DNA from: Gammaproteobacteria bacterium
Lineage (GTDB): Bacteria > Pseudomonadota > Gammaproteobacteria > DSM-16500
DNA length: 64,000 nucleotides
Direction of reading: 5' to 3'
Assembly (NCBI GenBank): GCA_031291175.1
Contig: JARLJO010000022.1
Location: 1-64,000, forward strand
The notes below the pieces were generated by a model, which ran no database searches, was not told the DNA's origin, and saw nothing but the letters and a program-made list of their open reading frames with translations. Shown piece after piece: positions 52,512 to 62,511 of the stretch (positions are counted from its first letter, which is position 1; each line of letters begins with the position of its first letter). The translations under genes and the position numbers were made by a program.

Positions 52512-55481
52512 ATGCCCATTAGCACCGATAAGTTAATTGAACTTTATATTTTACAAAAAGATTATCATCTAAAAAAACCAAGCGCTATGGTTCGCTTTGA
52601 ACAAGACTTCCGCGCCATCATTGAGGCCTACGGCGTTGAAGTATCTGATCTTTTCGCTCCCGCGCATCCATCGGTGCCCGAACAGCCATTAATTCCTTAT
52701 GTTCTTTACAAGCCAGCCTCAGCCACTGCACAATCTCCCAAGCCACTTATCATCCATACACATGGCGGCCCTCATGTTTATATCGATAAAAATAAACCAC
52801 ATGCAGAAATCGCCTATTATTTATCGCACGGATTAGTAGTTGCCTGTCCTAATTATCGGGGTAGTGCTTTATATCCTAATGCATCTAAAGACCCGGAGGA
52901 ATGGTTGCAATGGATTGAGCGCTCTAAAGGTAAGCATCATATTACAGGTCCTGAGGATGTTTATGCTGTAACGAGCTTTGTGCGAAATTTTTCGTTTATT
53001 AAAAAAGATAAAGTTTTTTTACGAGGGTTGAGTTTCGGATCGCATATTAACTCTCACCTTTTAACCATGATACAAAAGGGTAGATTTGAAAATATTTATA
53101 GCGGAGTGCAATTTGCTGGTGGAGTGAAATACCCTGTACCAGAAAGCATGCTTAACCATTTCCCTATGATGATCGCCCATGCGGTTTCAGATGGTATCGC
53201 AGATTTTTCTGATGCGCGTTTATTTATGGAAAAAATGTTGCTTAAGGAGATGAGCACCAAGCAAAACAAAGCACAGCCTAATCAAGTGCAAACTTTTGTA
53301 TCGTATAAAGGTGATCACCATCTCATTGATCCTGAATTAAGTTGCGACGATAAAAGTAGTGATTCCTATATTGAGCTTAAGCGCTATATTGAAATGTCTA
53401 CGAGTTTTATTCATGAGATTGTGCAAAATCATGAATTCAAAGCACAAGATTCATCAGCTCAATTACAACACTTACTTCAACTCGAAGAAAATATAAGCAA
53501 GATTGAAAATGTTGATCAACTTGTTAAAGTTAATTCACATCTTCGGTCATCACAAAGTATAAGCCCAGAAGCTGTAAGCAGCGCGTCGTCATCCTCCTCG
53601 TCAAGTAGCGCCGCACAAGAAGATGAGGCTAACTTTTTAAGCCCTACCATGGCGCATCTAAAGCTGAATTTAGATAGTGAGTATACCGGAGAGCCTAGAA
53701 TTGATCTTGTGAACTATTTGCAAAAACATTTTAAGCCTCTTGAATGGGAAAAACCTCGCCATATTTTAGAAAAAGCTGGCGACGAGATGTTAAAAGACAG
53801 TCGATTTATGGAGCAACTTTTTGCTGTGATTGAGCAGGAAAAAACTTTTCTCGCCTCCCATCCAGACCATATGGTTCTTTATCACGCTGCCGAAAATTCA
53901 GCATTACAGCTTTATAGCGTAATTACTTTATGGAAAAAAATGCTCAAAGGAGATTTTAGTAACAAGCTTGAAGTGATTAATGAAATGCGTTTTTTTGATT
54001 TTATGAGTGAGACATTTGATAATATTGATATTTTCTTACATAAAATGAGAGAAAAAAGAAGAGACGAAGAAAGGCGATCTAGGCCACAACCAGCATTTTC
54101 TTTCGAAGAAGACGAAGAAGAAGATGATGTTACTGTTAATCCGTCCCCATTTAATCACCTCTCGGGCTTTGCTGAACGCGCTTTGGCTTGGAATCCTGCA
54201 TTAACGACTAATCAGCATACAACAGCATCTTGCACGCTCTGGTGGTATTTTCAATCTGCTTTGAAAAGTACAATGGTAGAAGCACCTTACGAAAGAGTGA
54301 TAGGTGAGACCCTAATGGCATTAGGCATCAACAGTAAAAGCCGGGCTAATCGCTATCTTCAGTTATTCGATCGCACAAAACACACTTTGGCTCATCAAGG
54401 AAAAAATCAAGGTGTGCTGCAGCAAGTTTTTCTGCCAATTCCATTAGCAGATAGAACAGCTTATGTTTGTCAGATTTGGGGGGAGGAATTCAAGCTGGCT
54501 GGCAGCGGAATGAAACTTTCGCGTCCTTCTATGTTAAAAGCATTTAGACAAAACCCACAAGCTTTTGAAGCTAAGTTGCGACATCATTCTAGAGCATTTT
54601 CAAACTACGAGAATGACAGTAATTTCGGTTCTGACGATTTTAAATATGGAAACTTACCACAAGTACGATATTTATTTAAAAATAATTCGCAAACAACAAT
54701 ATTTTCCCATTTTAGATACGCAGATCAATTTCAAGATTTTTCTCTCGCCTTAATGCAAATTGTAAAAGAGGATTTTGCTGACTATATTGTACGCGGCACA
54801 ATCATTCCAAGAGGTGTGGTTCAGGATGCTCATGCGGTAAGACTTAAGCTAGAAGCTGATTTACAACTTGCCACTCATGGCTCAGTTGCAGAAGGCGTTC
54901 TCTATTTGCAGCAAAAAGAATTGTGTGATGGTTTAGTGGAAAATCCCCGCAAAGAATTGTATGCAGATGTTGTCACTGCTTCAAAAAAAACTAAAGTCAG
55001 CATTCAAACACAACTGGGAAACTTAAGATTCTTTTCACCAAGAAGAGTGCATCTATATGCATTATGTCGATATCTAAAAGGTTACACCTACTACGAATTA
55101 CTGAAAGAAGCAGCGGATGCTACTTTTCCTGGTCGCTCAACTGATAGTGCTATGATCCAAAGATATAATAAAGAAAATTACGAATTTTTAATGCTACATA
55201 TCCACAAATTTACTGTACCAGGCGCAGCAACTACAGAATACATTTGCGGTAATGATTATCTAAGGTTGCGTGAAATTATAAATAATAGCATCAGAAAATA
55301 TGAATACGATCCTCAAAAAAACTATGAATTTTTTCAAATGAGTGGTCCAGAAGTTTTTGAAGAGACATTATTTTATAATGAACTGAATAATGCTATTGAG
55401 GGCTTTCTTGTCAACGCGCGCTTATCGAAAGAAGCAGGATATGGACATGATATCAGCGAGCAGCAATTGCGATATTATTAA
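52512..55481 (+). CDS. large protein with N-terminal S9-type hydrolase domain
   Basis: This 989-residue protein starts with a domain resembling prolyl-oligopeptidase/acyl-peptide hydrolases (residues about 60-290). It shows LIIHTHGGPHVYID (oxyanion HGGP), VVACPNYRGSALYP, the nucleophile elbow LRGLSFGSHINSH (Ser about 175) and a late His in YKGDHHLIDPE. The usual N-terminal propeller is absent. A poly-Ser linker follows (about residue 357-370), then some 600 residues of helical, acidic sequence without recognised domain. No signal peptide is present. It is likely a secreted or cytosolic multidomain effector; the substrate is unknown. Confidence 0.75.
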   Translation: MPISTDKLIELYILQKDYHLKKPSAMVRFEQDFRAIIEAYGVEVSDLFAPAHPSVPEQPLIPYVLYKPASATAQSPKPLIIHTHGGPHVYIDKNKPHAEIAYYLSHGLVVACPNYRGSALYPNASKDPEEWLQWIERSKGKHHITGPEDVYAVTSFVRNFSFIKKDKVFLRGLSFGSHINSHLLTMIQKGRFENIYSGVQFAGGVKYPVPESMLNHFPMMIAHAVSDGIADFSDARLFMEKMLLKEMSTKQNKAQPNQVQTFVSYKGDHHLIDPELSCDDKSSDSYIELKRYIEMSTSFIHEIVQNHEFKAQDSSAQLQHLLQLEENISKIENVDQLVKVNSHLRSSQSISPEAVSSASSSSSSSSAAQEDEANFLSPTMAHLKLNLDSEYTGEPRIDLVNYLQKHFKPLEWEKPRHILEKAGDEMLKDSRFMEQLFAVIEQEKTFLASHPDHMVLYHAAENSALQLYSVITLWKKMLKGDFSNKLEVINEMRFFDFMSETFDNIDIFLHKMREKRRDEERRSRPQPAFSFEEDEEEDDVTVNPSPFNHLSGFAERALAWNPALTTNQHTTASCTLWWYFQSALKSTMVEAPYERVIGETLMALGINSKSRANRYLQLFDRTKHTLAHQGKNQGVLQQVFLPIPLADRTAYVCQIWGEEFKLAGSGMKLSRPSMLKAFRQNPQAFEAKLRHHSRAFSNYENDSNFGSDDFKYGNLPQVRYLFKNNSQTTIFSHFRYADQFQDFSLALMQIVKEDFADYIVRGTIIPRGVVQDAHAVRLKLEADLQLATHGSVAEGVLYLQQKELCDGLVENPRKELYADVVTASKKTKVSIQTQLGNLRFFSPRRVHLYALCRYLKGYTYYELLKEAADATFPGRSTDSAMIQRYNKENYEFLMLHIHKFTVPGAATTEYICGNDYLRLREIINNSIRKYEYDPQKNYEFFQMSGPEVFEETLFYNELNNAIEGFLVNARLSKEAGYGHDISEQQLRYY

Positions 55482-55743
55482 TTATCACTAGATTGAAGGT
55501 ATTAAGTATTTGGGAAATGGCTCATTTTTTCTTATAAATTAGTCATTTTTTGAGGTATTAAATAAGGTAAATTAGTTTATACCTTATGCTTCAAGTCAAG
55601 ATGCCTGAAGGGCGCGGAGCATTTCGTTTAAGTTTGTGCGTTATTGCAAAAGGTATAGCTCCAGAAACGCTTACGATGGAACCACTGGTCTAGGGCCTCC
55701 TGGATACTACAGACATGTTTGGTAATTTATGGGGAGTGGTTGG
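55482..55743. other. 262-bp region between convergent genes
   Basis: No gene is seen. A short stretch near 55710 reads DMFGNLW, which recalls formylglycine-generating-enzyme-like proteins, but the rest gives no support, so I do not call a relic. No clear terminator hairpin was found. Confidence 0.3.
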
Positions 55744-57039
55744 TTAGTACTTGACACTGTTTATCTTTGCATTGCAAAAAGTCGTTTTGTTAAATTCATT
55801 TTTTCCTATGCATTTAAGTGCTATTTGCGTACTAAAAATTTGATCCATAATCTTTAAAGATGACTGCAGTGTAAGAGGGGTGGTTCCAGGGTTCTCTCTA
55901 TTGCACGCACCAAAATTTTTAGCTTTATAGATATTTGTAATAAGAGTGCTTGCTGTCATATAAGGCTTGATTGCCCCTACAAATAACGTATGATCTGCAT
56001 AAAGTTTATCTGTTGAGAGGGCTGAGCTTAGGTTCAGCGAGACAGTTTTATCATCTAGTACGTATCCTTTCTTTAAGTTTTCTGGCAATTCAGTTGGTGC
56101 ATTTGGATTTAATTCGTTTATAGATAGCTCCATAAAAGAATTAAAAAAATCTAAACCTTCGTCGTCGGCGTTATTCAATATTCCTGCTTTCTTTTTTGAA
56201 AATATACTGCCTGTTAATATAGAGTTAATAATGAGTACGGCGTTTAAAATAAAAATAGTATTAAATTGTATATAACGTGCATTCCATAATAGCAGTGAAA
56301 TTAAACATAAAATAATTAATAGGTTTTGTAACGTATCTGTTTTTTCCTCGGAATACTTATTTGTTAATAATTCTATATGTAGTTTTATTCTGCTTAAACG
56401 GTTACTTAAGGACTGGCCTTTCATGGGAATGGGAATAAGATATATAACAGCCAAAGCATCTATTGATAATTCAAATACTACGCACCCAATAGAGATAAAT
56501 GTTAAGTAAGTTATAAAGCTATTATTTTCTATCGAAAAATTCATCTGATATATCGTAAATAATAGCAAAATACATGCCATGAGCAGATACCAGACATAAA
56601 AAATCAGCTTTATGAAGAAAGGGGTTGTCATTTCCACAAGTGCATTTATAAAAACGATTACACTAAATATGCAGATTAAATTTAAAAAAATACTATCATT
56701 AATGCCCTGGCGATTTAATTCTCCATGTATAGTAAAGAAATATTGAAAAATAAAGATAGTATTGAATAGCGCTAAAGATAACTCATTAATAGCGGGTAAT
56801 ATTTTTTTTCTAAATATCATCAGATAAAAGAAAATAAAAGTGCCAGCCGCAAAAATTAATTCGACTCGGAGGGAGTAACCAAAAGCTAGAAAGCCTGCAA
56901 GAAAGCCTACAACACTTGAACCCATGGTTGAAATCCATAATGCGAGTACAAGTTTACTTTTTAGAGACTCACCTAACAGCAAGCCAGATTCGATAATAAA
57001 TCCTAAACCAAGGCATAAGCATAATGAGATTGGAAGCAT
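55744..57039 (-). CDS. hypothetical polytopic membrane protein
   Basis: This protein of about 431 residues has eight to ten hydrophobic segments in its first 300 residues (MLPISLCLCLGLGFIIESGL, FAAGTFIFFYLMIF, ICIFSVIVFINALVEM, YVWYLLMACILLLFTIY). A soluble C-terminal part of about 130 residues has Cys-containing loops. I prefer the ATG at 57039 because GAGG lies about 5 bases upstream; an ATG at 57063 is also possible. No family is recognised. The following 477 bases upstream (57064-57540) hold its promoter and no other gene that I can name. Confidence 0.65.
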   Translation of the reverse strand: MLPISLCLCLGLGFIIESGLLLGESLKSKLVLALWISTMGSSVVGFLAGFLAFGYSLRVELIFAAGTFIFFYLMIFRKKILPAINELSLALFNTIFIFQYFFTIHGELNRQGINDSIFLNLICIFSVIVFINALVEMTTPFFIKLIFYVWYLLMACILLLFTIYQMNFSIENNSFITYLTFISIGCVVFELSIDALAVIYLIPIPMKGQSLSNRLSRIKLHIELLTNKYSEEKTDTLQNLLIILCLISLLLWNARYIQFNTIFILNAVLIINSILTGSIFSKKKAGILNNADDEGLDFFNSFMELSINELNPNAPTELPENLKKGYVLDDKTVSLNLSSALSTDKLYADHTLFVGAIKPYMTASTLITNIYKAKNFGACNRENPGTTPLTLQSSLKIMDQIFSTQIALKCIGKNEFNKTTFCNAKINSVKY

Positions 57040-57063
57040 CAACCCCTCGCTCTTTCTGAGCAT

Positions 57064-57540
57064 TAAAACCTATAGATTAATATAATTATAGCATTGATTT
57101 TAATGGATAGTAGTTGCTCATCCTATTGTCGAAATCTCAGGTTTAAATCCGAACATTAGACACTTAAAAGCACACTAAACACCCCGCTTCATATCATCAC
57201 CCACAAGTAGGTCTTTAAACGGCTTCAAAAGCCTCTCTGGCCATTTTAAAACTCAGACTGCAATAAGTGGGCACTTGCCCCTCGGGATCTTAGGTAAGTC
57301 CACGAATGTTTTCCAAAATGCAGTGACGATTATATTCCTAAGGAATAATATTACTCCAAAAAACGTAGGGATTTAAATGATAAATGATCTTTCGTCACTA
57401 TTATTCCCGAATATAGATGAAACAATAGTGTTAATTAGGCTCATGACATATGAAAAAGTGGATTGAAGCAAATTATATTCTATTAAATATTTTTTTTATT
57501 TTTGTTGAAAAATTAAGTGAAAAATATATTATTCTCTTAG
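57064..57540. other. 477-bp intergenic region
   Basis: No convincing gene is present. On the minus strand around 57200-57300 short frames contain Cys and charged residues and might be a decayed gene, but nothing is nameable. The AT-rich part 57360-57540 precedes the 3' end of the next minus-strand gene. Confidence 0.35.
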
Positions 57541-58869
57541 TTAAAGATGTTTTTTTAATCTTTTTATCTTTTTATCTGTTTCTCCAAGAACAAGTGATTC
57601 CGCATCTGAAACATAATTTTCATAACTTCTATATAAAGAAGAATAATATGGGAATAAATATTTATGTAGTTTTTCTTTTTTTTCAGGATTAATTTTCAGT
57701 GAAATAAGAAATTTCTCATCAAAATAAATTTGCGATTTTTTATGCTGTTTATTTTTTATATTTAATTTTATTGTTGCATCGATAGAAAACAGGTTGGCGA
57801 ATGCTGATCCGCTGCAATTAAGATCAATGCAGTTATTGTTTTTCCCAACCGAGATCAGATCATTCGTTGAGGTGTAATTAACCCCCTGAATAAAAATTCC
57901 GTAACATTCGCAATGTAATTTTCTTTTGTAAAAATCTTTTATCTCTTTGAAAATTCCAACCATTAATTCAGGCGTATATGTAGCTTCGTATTGATCTAAT
58001 GACCAAGGTAGTTTTAATAAGACTGAATCTGAAAATATTACAAATGATATTTGCGGATACTCATTTGCTATTTTTTCAATTCCACTTTTGCGCTTTAATG
58101 AATAGTCATTCAAATCTGGATTTATTAAATAAGTTTCTTTGAAATCGACTTCATCGATAAGTCCGTAGCAACAATATTTTGTTTCTAAAAATTTTTTAAA
58201 CCAGGTATCTTTAACAAAAACACATGGGTATTTACTATCTTGATGTTCTAAGCATTGGATATATTCACTTTTGGGCAACTCAAAACTCATTTCATGGAAT
58301 CGATCATTTGAGTACGTGAGAAATATGCTTAATTGCAAATTACTACTGCGTATCTTATTTACTATGATTGATTTGCTTACATAGCCAGTGTATGGATTTT
58401 TATTTTGATCTTTAAAGAAAGCAATCCATCTTTGTTTATATTCCAATATGTTAATATCGCTAACAAGCAACATATCCGTATTTAGCGGCAATTCATAGTA
58501 ATCAACTACAATAAATCCACCGTCAAGTACATTGCCAATTCAGGAATCAGGGCGCCATATAATAAAATTACCTGATAGTCCTTTATCAAATGCCTCCGTC
58601 CAATAAGTCCATTTCTCATAGAATTGTTCATCAAGGTTATATTTTATTTTACCTTCAATGTTCGAATACTCTTCATCTTCAACGAGCCGATCAATAATGG
58701 CTTGGCCTGTTAATCTTGGGTTTGAATGGAAATCCATGTGGTGATTTCTATACGCTTCAATAAATAAATTAAATAAGCCGGAATCATATTGACCTAGCGC
58801 GCCTCCATGCTGCCTAATTAATATCAGGCTTCTCTTTATATCATCAAAAATCTCTCGAGAGCTTCTCAT
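57541..58869 (-). pseudogene. unknown gene interrupted by one in-frame TGA
   Basis: The frame opens at 58869 (AGGGAT site, MRSSREIFDDIKRS) and runs 109 codons to a TGA at 58540-58542. The same frame then continues without interruption for 332 codons to 57541: IGNVLDGGFIVVDYYELPLN, then LLVSDINILEYKQRW and onward. The break reads WRPDS-TGA-IGNVL, and a TGG (Trp) there would restore a protein of about 442 residues. No family is recognised in either part. It is either a fresh nonsense mutation, a sequencing error, or a readthrough gene; the two halves could also be made as separate proteins, although the second has no good start site. Confidence 0.65.
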
Positions 58870-59065
58870 AATCTATCCCTCAAAGTGGCTAATCCATTTA
58901 TTATCTCATTTTCGAATCAATATTTGTTTCAGAGTATTGCTTTATTTTTATTTAAAACGAAGGGGGGGATATAAGTAAAAGGTGGCACCTGTGCAGCACA
59001 AAAACATCTTGTATATATTTCGGTCTTTATTGTTTGCTGTAGATAATTGATTTACATGATTTTAT

Positions 59066-59141
<76 letters not shown>

Positions 59142-59366
59142 TTGGAGAATTTCCAAGAGGAATTGCTACAGGGTTCAAGTACATTCCCCCGACAGATAAT
59201 CAAAAACAACCTGCGGTGGAATCTTAGGCGAAAGTGCAGGGCGGTGCAATAGGATCTGATGGATTCTTCTAAGGTTTTTTCAATGTTGGCTTTTAATAGG
59301 CCAATGTGATCTCAAATAGCACAGTTTAAATTTATTTCCCATATACCCGCTATTTTAAATCTTTGT

Positions 59367-59474
59367 TATACTTATAAATACCACCTTTAGAGTTCAAATT
59401 TTGTCCGCTCGGCGTGTCAAAAAAAGAACCTACTCTAGGTGGCATTTTTTTAATTGAAATGAAGGTATGCAAGC
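59367..59474 (+). promoter_or_regulatory. cold-shock gene leader with terminator-like hairpin
   Basis: A TATACT box (59367-59372) is a plausible -10 element. Downstream CCACCTTTAGAG (59381-59392) pairs with CTCTAGGTGG (59433-59442) apart from a 2-base bulge, and seven T follow (59445-59451), about 23 bases before the cold-shock ATG. This could be an attenuator, a small leader RNA terminator or a temperature-sensitive leader, as cold-shock genes often have structured 5' regions. Which one applies is not shown by sequence. Confidence 0.5.
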
Positions 59475-59687
59475 ATGGCAGATCGTGAAAGCGGAACCGT
59501 AAAATGGTTTAACAATAGCAAAGGTTATGGGTTTATTCAAAGAGATCAAGGTGGGGATGTATTCGTACACTTCCGCGCTATTCGTGGTGATGGTTACCGT
59601 TCTCTTGAAGAAGGACAACGCGTAGAATTCTCTGTCGCTGACGGCCAAAAAGGCCTGCAAGCAGAAGACGTCTCCGTCGTCGAGTAA
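59475..59687 (+). CDS. csp: cold-shock domain protein (CspA family)
   Basis: This 70-residue single OB-fold protein binds single-stranded nucleic acid and melts RNA structure. RNP1 (KGYGFIQ) and RNP2 (VFVHF) are both intact, and [15 protein letters not shown] is the family start. GAAGGT lies upstream of the ATG. It has a structured leader and a hairpin terminator, so it is probably a single-gene unit with post-transcriptional control. The sequence cannot say whether it is cold-induced or constitutive. Confidence 0.95.
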   Translation: MADRESGTVKWFNNSKGYGFIQRDQGGDVFVHFRAIRGDGYRSLEEGQRVEFSVADGQKGLQAEDVSVVE

Positions 59688-59704
59688 GCTGGATATTGTT
59701 ACTG

Positions 59705-59751
59705 CAACACGTTGCCATGGATTGGGTGACCAATACCAACGCAACGTGTTG
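59705..59751 (+). terminator. branched hairpin terminator after the cold-shock gene
   Basis: CAACACGTTGC (59705-59715) pairs perfectly with GCAACGTGTTG (59741-59751). Inside, ATTGG (59721-59725) pairs with CCAAT (59730-59734), giving a stem topped by a second hairpin. ATAATTTTC follows, a weak T-rich end. Confidence 0.75.
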
Positions 59752-59995
59752 ATAATTTTCTTTGTGATATCAATTCTTCGCTTTTCTCCTAAAATTCTTT
59801 TGTATTCATCTATCTTTTAAACGATTAAGCGCCTCACTAATCAATCTATCTCTATCCTAAACACGTATTTCTCTAAAAAATAAGTCATTACAAAAGGTTA
59901 GCTAGTATTCTTAAAGTCGTTTCACGACACATTAAAACCGGATGTATTTATTATAATCTCCCAAAAGCCACTAATTATGCTTTGAAAAATACCTA

Positions 59996-60883
59996 ATGAA
60001 TTATACAATTTCGCAACATTTTAGGTTTAAAAAAGGCGATGCGGTTGTGAGTAGCGAATCCAAGATAGAAAAAAAATTATTACATTACACCGGCAAGGCA
60101 ATTGGTGATTTCAAAATGATCCAGGCGGGTGACCGCGTCATGGTCTGTCTTTCTGGCGGTAAGGATTCTTATACTTTGCTACGCATGTTGATGCTCCTAC
60201 GTCGTCGCTATAACAAGTTTGAAATTTTTGCTTTCACCCTGGATCAATCCCATCCCGGCTGGAACGATACCGGCATGCGCCAATGGCTAGAAGCCAACAA
60301 GGTGTCCTATAAAATCCTGACCGAAGACACCTACTCAATCGTCAAAGAAAAAATCCCCGAAGGTAACACTTACTGCTCATTATGCTCGCGTCTTCGTCGC
60401 GGCATTATTTATCGGTATGCAGAAGAAAACGGCTTTAACAAAATCGCACTAGGCCACCATCGCGATGATTTAATCACAACACTGTTAATGTCGATTTTTT
60501 ACAGCGGCGAAATTCGTTCCATGCCGCCGAAATTATTGAGCGATAATAAGCGTCATATCGTGATTCGTCCCTTAGCCTATTGCCAGGAAAATGACATCAT
60601 CACGTACGCCAACGAACAAAGATTCCCCATTATTCCCTGCAACCTTTGTGGCTCACAAGAAACCCTCATGCGTCAACGCGTTAAAATGCTAATTCAACAG
60701 TTAGCAAAAGAAAATCCAAAAGTCCCAAGCAACATGCTGCATGCTTTAACTAGCGTCAAGCTAAGTCAACTAATGGATAAAAAACATTGGGATTTTAGAG
60801 GGCTTGAAAACTTCCAGGAAATCAACAAAGCAGCAGGGGAAGACATGGATTTTGATATCGCCTCAGCAGAACTTGGATTTTAA
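59996..60883 (+). CDS. ttcA: tRNA 2-thiocytidine(32) synthetase TtcA
   Basis: TtcA thiolates cytidine 32 of certain tRNAs using an iron-sulfur cluster and ATP. The 295-residue product has the PP-loop [17 protein letters not shown], the cluster Cys pair in [11 protein letters not shown] (two Cys) and a further CNLCGSQE, and [27 protein letters not shown] is the conserved beginning; the first 20 residues are extra and no clear ribosome-binding site precedes the ATG, so a later GTG (60050) is possible. It appears monocistronic. Confidence 0.93.
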   Translation: MNYTISQHFRFKKGDAVVSSESKIEKKLLHYTGKAIGDFKMIQAGDRVMVCLSGGKDSYTLLRMLMLLRRRYNKFEIFAFTLDQSHPGWNDTGMRQWLEANKVSYKILTEDTYSIVKEKIPEGNTYCSLCSRLRRGIIYRYAEENGFNKIALGHHRDDLITTLLMSIFYSGEIRSMPPKLLSDNKRHIVIRPLAYCQENDIITYANEQRFPIIPCNLCGSQETLMRQRVKMLIQQLAKENPKVPSNMLHALTSVKLSQLMDKKHWDFRGLENFQEINKAAGEDMDFDIASAELGF

Positions 60884-60888
60884 ATATT

Positions 60889-61287
60889 CTAAAATTTGAA
60901 TGAGGTGTAGTGTAATTCCTGTGTGGTTTCAGGCGCTGCACTCTGAGGGCTCTTTTCGGATGATTTCTTTTGATTGGGGTCGGTAAATAATACGCCAGAA
61001 TACAGCAAGCTTAAGCGACGTGTTTCAATAGTGAGACACGGCTCAGCATCGACGCTCTCTAAGTCTGTCAGAAAAGTTTCGTAATGAGACCAAGCAGACG
61101 TTTGCTCTTCTTGCGAGCATAAATTAATAGCTTCTATCAATTCCCATATCAAGCTCACTTTGGTTTGTAGCACAACAGAAAGTCTATAGGTTTGTTCAGA
61201 GGTTAAATCATTTTTAAGCAAGCTATCAAAAAAAATTTTCAGGTCGTTACCATAACGAAATTGAGTATAATCAATTTTGCGAAACAT
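60889..61287 (-). CDS. hypothetical protein
   Basis: This soluble protein of 132 residues starts MFRKIDYTQFRYG, with AGAGGAT 7 bases upstream. The frame is open to 61314, but that part overlaps the preceding gene. It is rich in Leu/Glu/Ser, probably helical (SLLKNDLTSEQTYRLSVVLQ), with a Ser/Pro-rich tail. It follows the YgjP-like gene with 11 bases between and belongs to the HPt-YgjP operon. I recognise no domain. Confidence 0.7.
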   Translation of the reverse strand: MFRKIDYTQFRYGNDLKIFFDSLLKNDLTSEQTYRLSVVLQTKVSLIWELIEAINLCSQEEQTSAWSHYETFLTDLESVDAEPCLTIETRRLSLLYSGVLFTDPNQKKSSEKSPQSAAPETTQELHYTSFKF

Positions 61288-61298
61288 AAAAAAATCCT

Positions 61299-62027
61299 CT
61301 AAATTTCTAGCCAAACAGGCATATATTTTTCGGCGTGCTTGATGTCACGACTATTTTCTTTCCATGCAGAATCAAAAGACGCTACTAATCGCCAAAACTT
61401 GCCTGAATGATTCATGTGAACGGTATGACACAGTTCATGAATAATAATATGATCCAAAAGATGCGCCGGTAAAAAAAGTAATTTGTAATTCAAGCTGATT
61501 GCTTTGTCCGAGGAGCAGCTTCCCCAACGGCTACGCTGACTGCGAATACTGACACGACTGTAAGGTAAGTTTGTGAGAGCACTTAATTCATCCAGCCGTT
61601 TTGTTAAAATCACGCGCGCTTGATTCTTGGCCCATGCCCCCAGAATTTTTTTAACGGTTTCTTTGTTATCTGTTTTACCTAGCAATGCTAACTCTTGATT
61701 GGGACGTTTAAACAATCTTAATTTAGCGTTATCCGTTTTGATATAATCAATTTTCCAGATTTGGTTTGCTGCGAGTAAAGCAATCTCGGTGGGCAGTGTG
61801 TGTGAGTCAGTGGATTGCCGTTGGCTTTGAATTTGATTTAAATGTTTTAAAATCCAACTTTTATTGGTCTCTAATATTTCCGGAATATTTTTTTGATTAA
61901 AACGCATGGGCACCACAAGCTCCAAACCATTTCGGACTGAGGCTTTTAACTTAACATGGCGTGCGCGAGGGCTTTTTTTCAGTGTAAAAGCGGGTGGCCA
62001 AGCGAGTGTGACAATTGAGTTATCCAT
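61299..62027 (-). CDS. YgjP-like (DUF45) zinc metallopeptidase
   Basis: This 242-residue protein of the M48-related YgjP family carries the zinc motif HELCHTVHMNHSGKFW (HExxH with further His). RVSIRSQRSRWGSCS, the conserved RWGSC segment, precedes it, then ISLNYKLLFLPAHLLDHIIIHE. The substrate is not known; the family is linked by name to SprT-like peptidases. I take the ATG at 62027; the open frame extends to 62060 across the end of the HPt gene. It lies between the HPt gene and an unknown gene in one operon. Confidence 0.9.
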   Translation of the reverse strand: MDNSIVTLAWPPAFTLKKSPRARHVKLKASVRNGLELVVPMRFNQKNIPEILETNKSWILKHLNQIQSQRQSTDSHTLPTEIALLAANQIWKIDYIKTDNAKLRLFKRPNQELALLGKTDNKETVKKILGAWAKNQARVILTKRLDELSALTNLPYSRVSIRSQRSRWGSCSSDKAISLNYKLLFLPAHLLDHIIIHELCHTVHMNHSGKFWRLVASFDSAWKENSRDIKHAEKYMPVWLEI

Positions 62028-62040
62028 GAGCGAGAATTTA

Positions 62041-62403
62041 TTACTCCGTGATGCGACCAATGCGGTCTAGCGCTAAAACCACTTCATTTTCAAATTCAGC
62101 GAAACAAGAGGTTAGATTTTTGGTTTTATTTTTCTTAACGTCTTTTTCAAATGCGATAATGGTTTTTTTTAAGCGGGGCAGGCCACAATAACTGACACCG
62201 CCACGCAATTTATGTAAGTGTAACAAGAGCTCGACCGTATTGTGCGTATGAGTCGCTTGAATGATGGCATTCATTTCATCGGGCAGACTTTTGGCAAATA
62301 TTTTTAGCATATCAATCGCAAGCACACGATTATTTCCTGCTAATTTAATACCGAGCTCCCAGTCAATCACGGGAGTAGGGTCGGCGTCAGAATATGTCTT
62401 CAT
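62041..62403 (-). CDS. stand-alone HPt phosphotransfer protein
   Basis: This 120-residue HPt domain protein relays phosphate between hybrid sensor kinases and response regulators. The phospho-accepting His is in LHLHKLRGGVSYCGLPRL (about residue 64); the helices around it and the Lys-Leu-Arg-Gly-Gly context are typical. There is no kinase or receiver next to it, so it serves a partner elsewhere, perhaps a BarA/LetS-like kinase. It is first in a three-gene operon with the YgjP-like gene, which starts 13 bases after its stop. Confidence 0.85.
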   Translation of the reverse strand: MKTYSDADPTPVIDWELGIKLAGNNRVLAIDMLKIFAKSLPDEMNAIIQATHTHNTVELLLHLHKLRGGVSYCGLPRLKKTIIAFEKDVKKNKTKNLTSCFAEFENEVVLALDRIGRITE

Positions 62404-62511
62404 GATAGGTACTTCAGCATTATTATGCTCTCATTATCTAGCTTACGAGAATAGGATAAAAGTTGAGAGTAATATTATTCCAAAATGAAGAGGAAATACA
62501 CAAGCTTAATA

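Noticed and set aside
55482-55743. Formylglycine-generating-enzyme relic
   Set aside because: Only a DMFGNLW heptapeptide resembles that family; the surrounding frames give no further match.
22125-58869. Alternative genetic code with TGA as Trp
   Set aside because: TGG is used for Trp throughout and several intact genes (for example the methyltransferase ending at 25972) end in TGA at the expected family length; only two genes show in-frame TGA.
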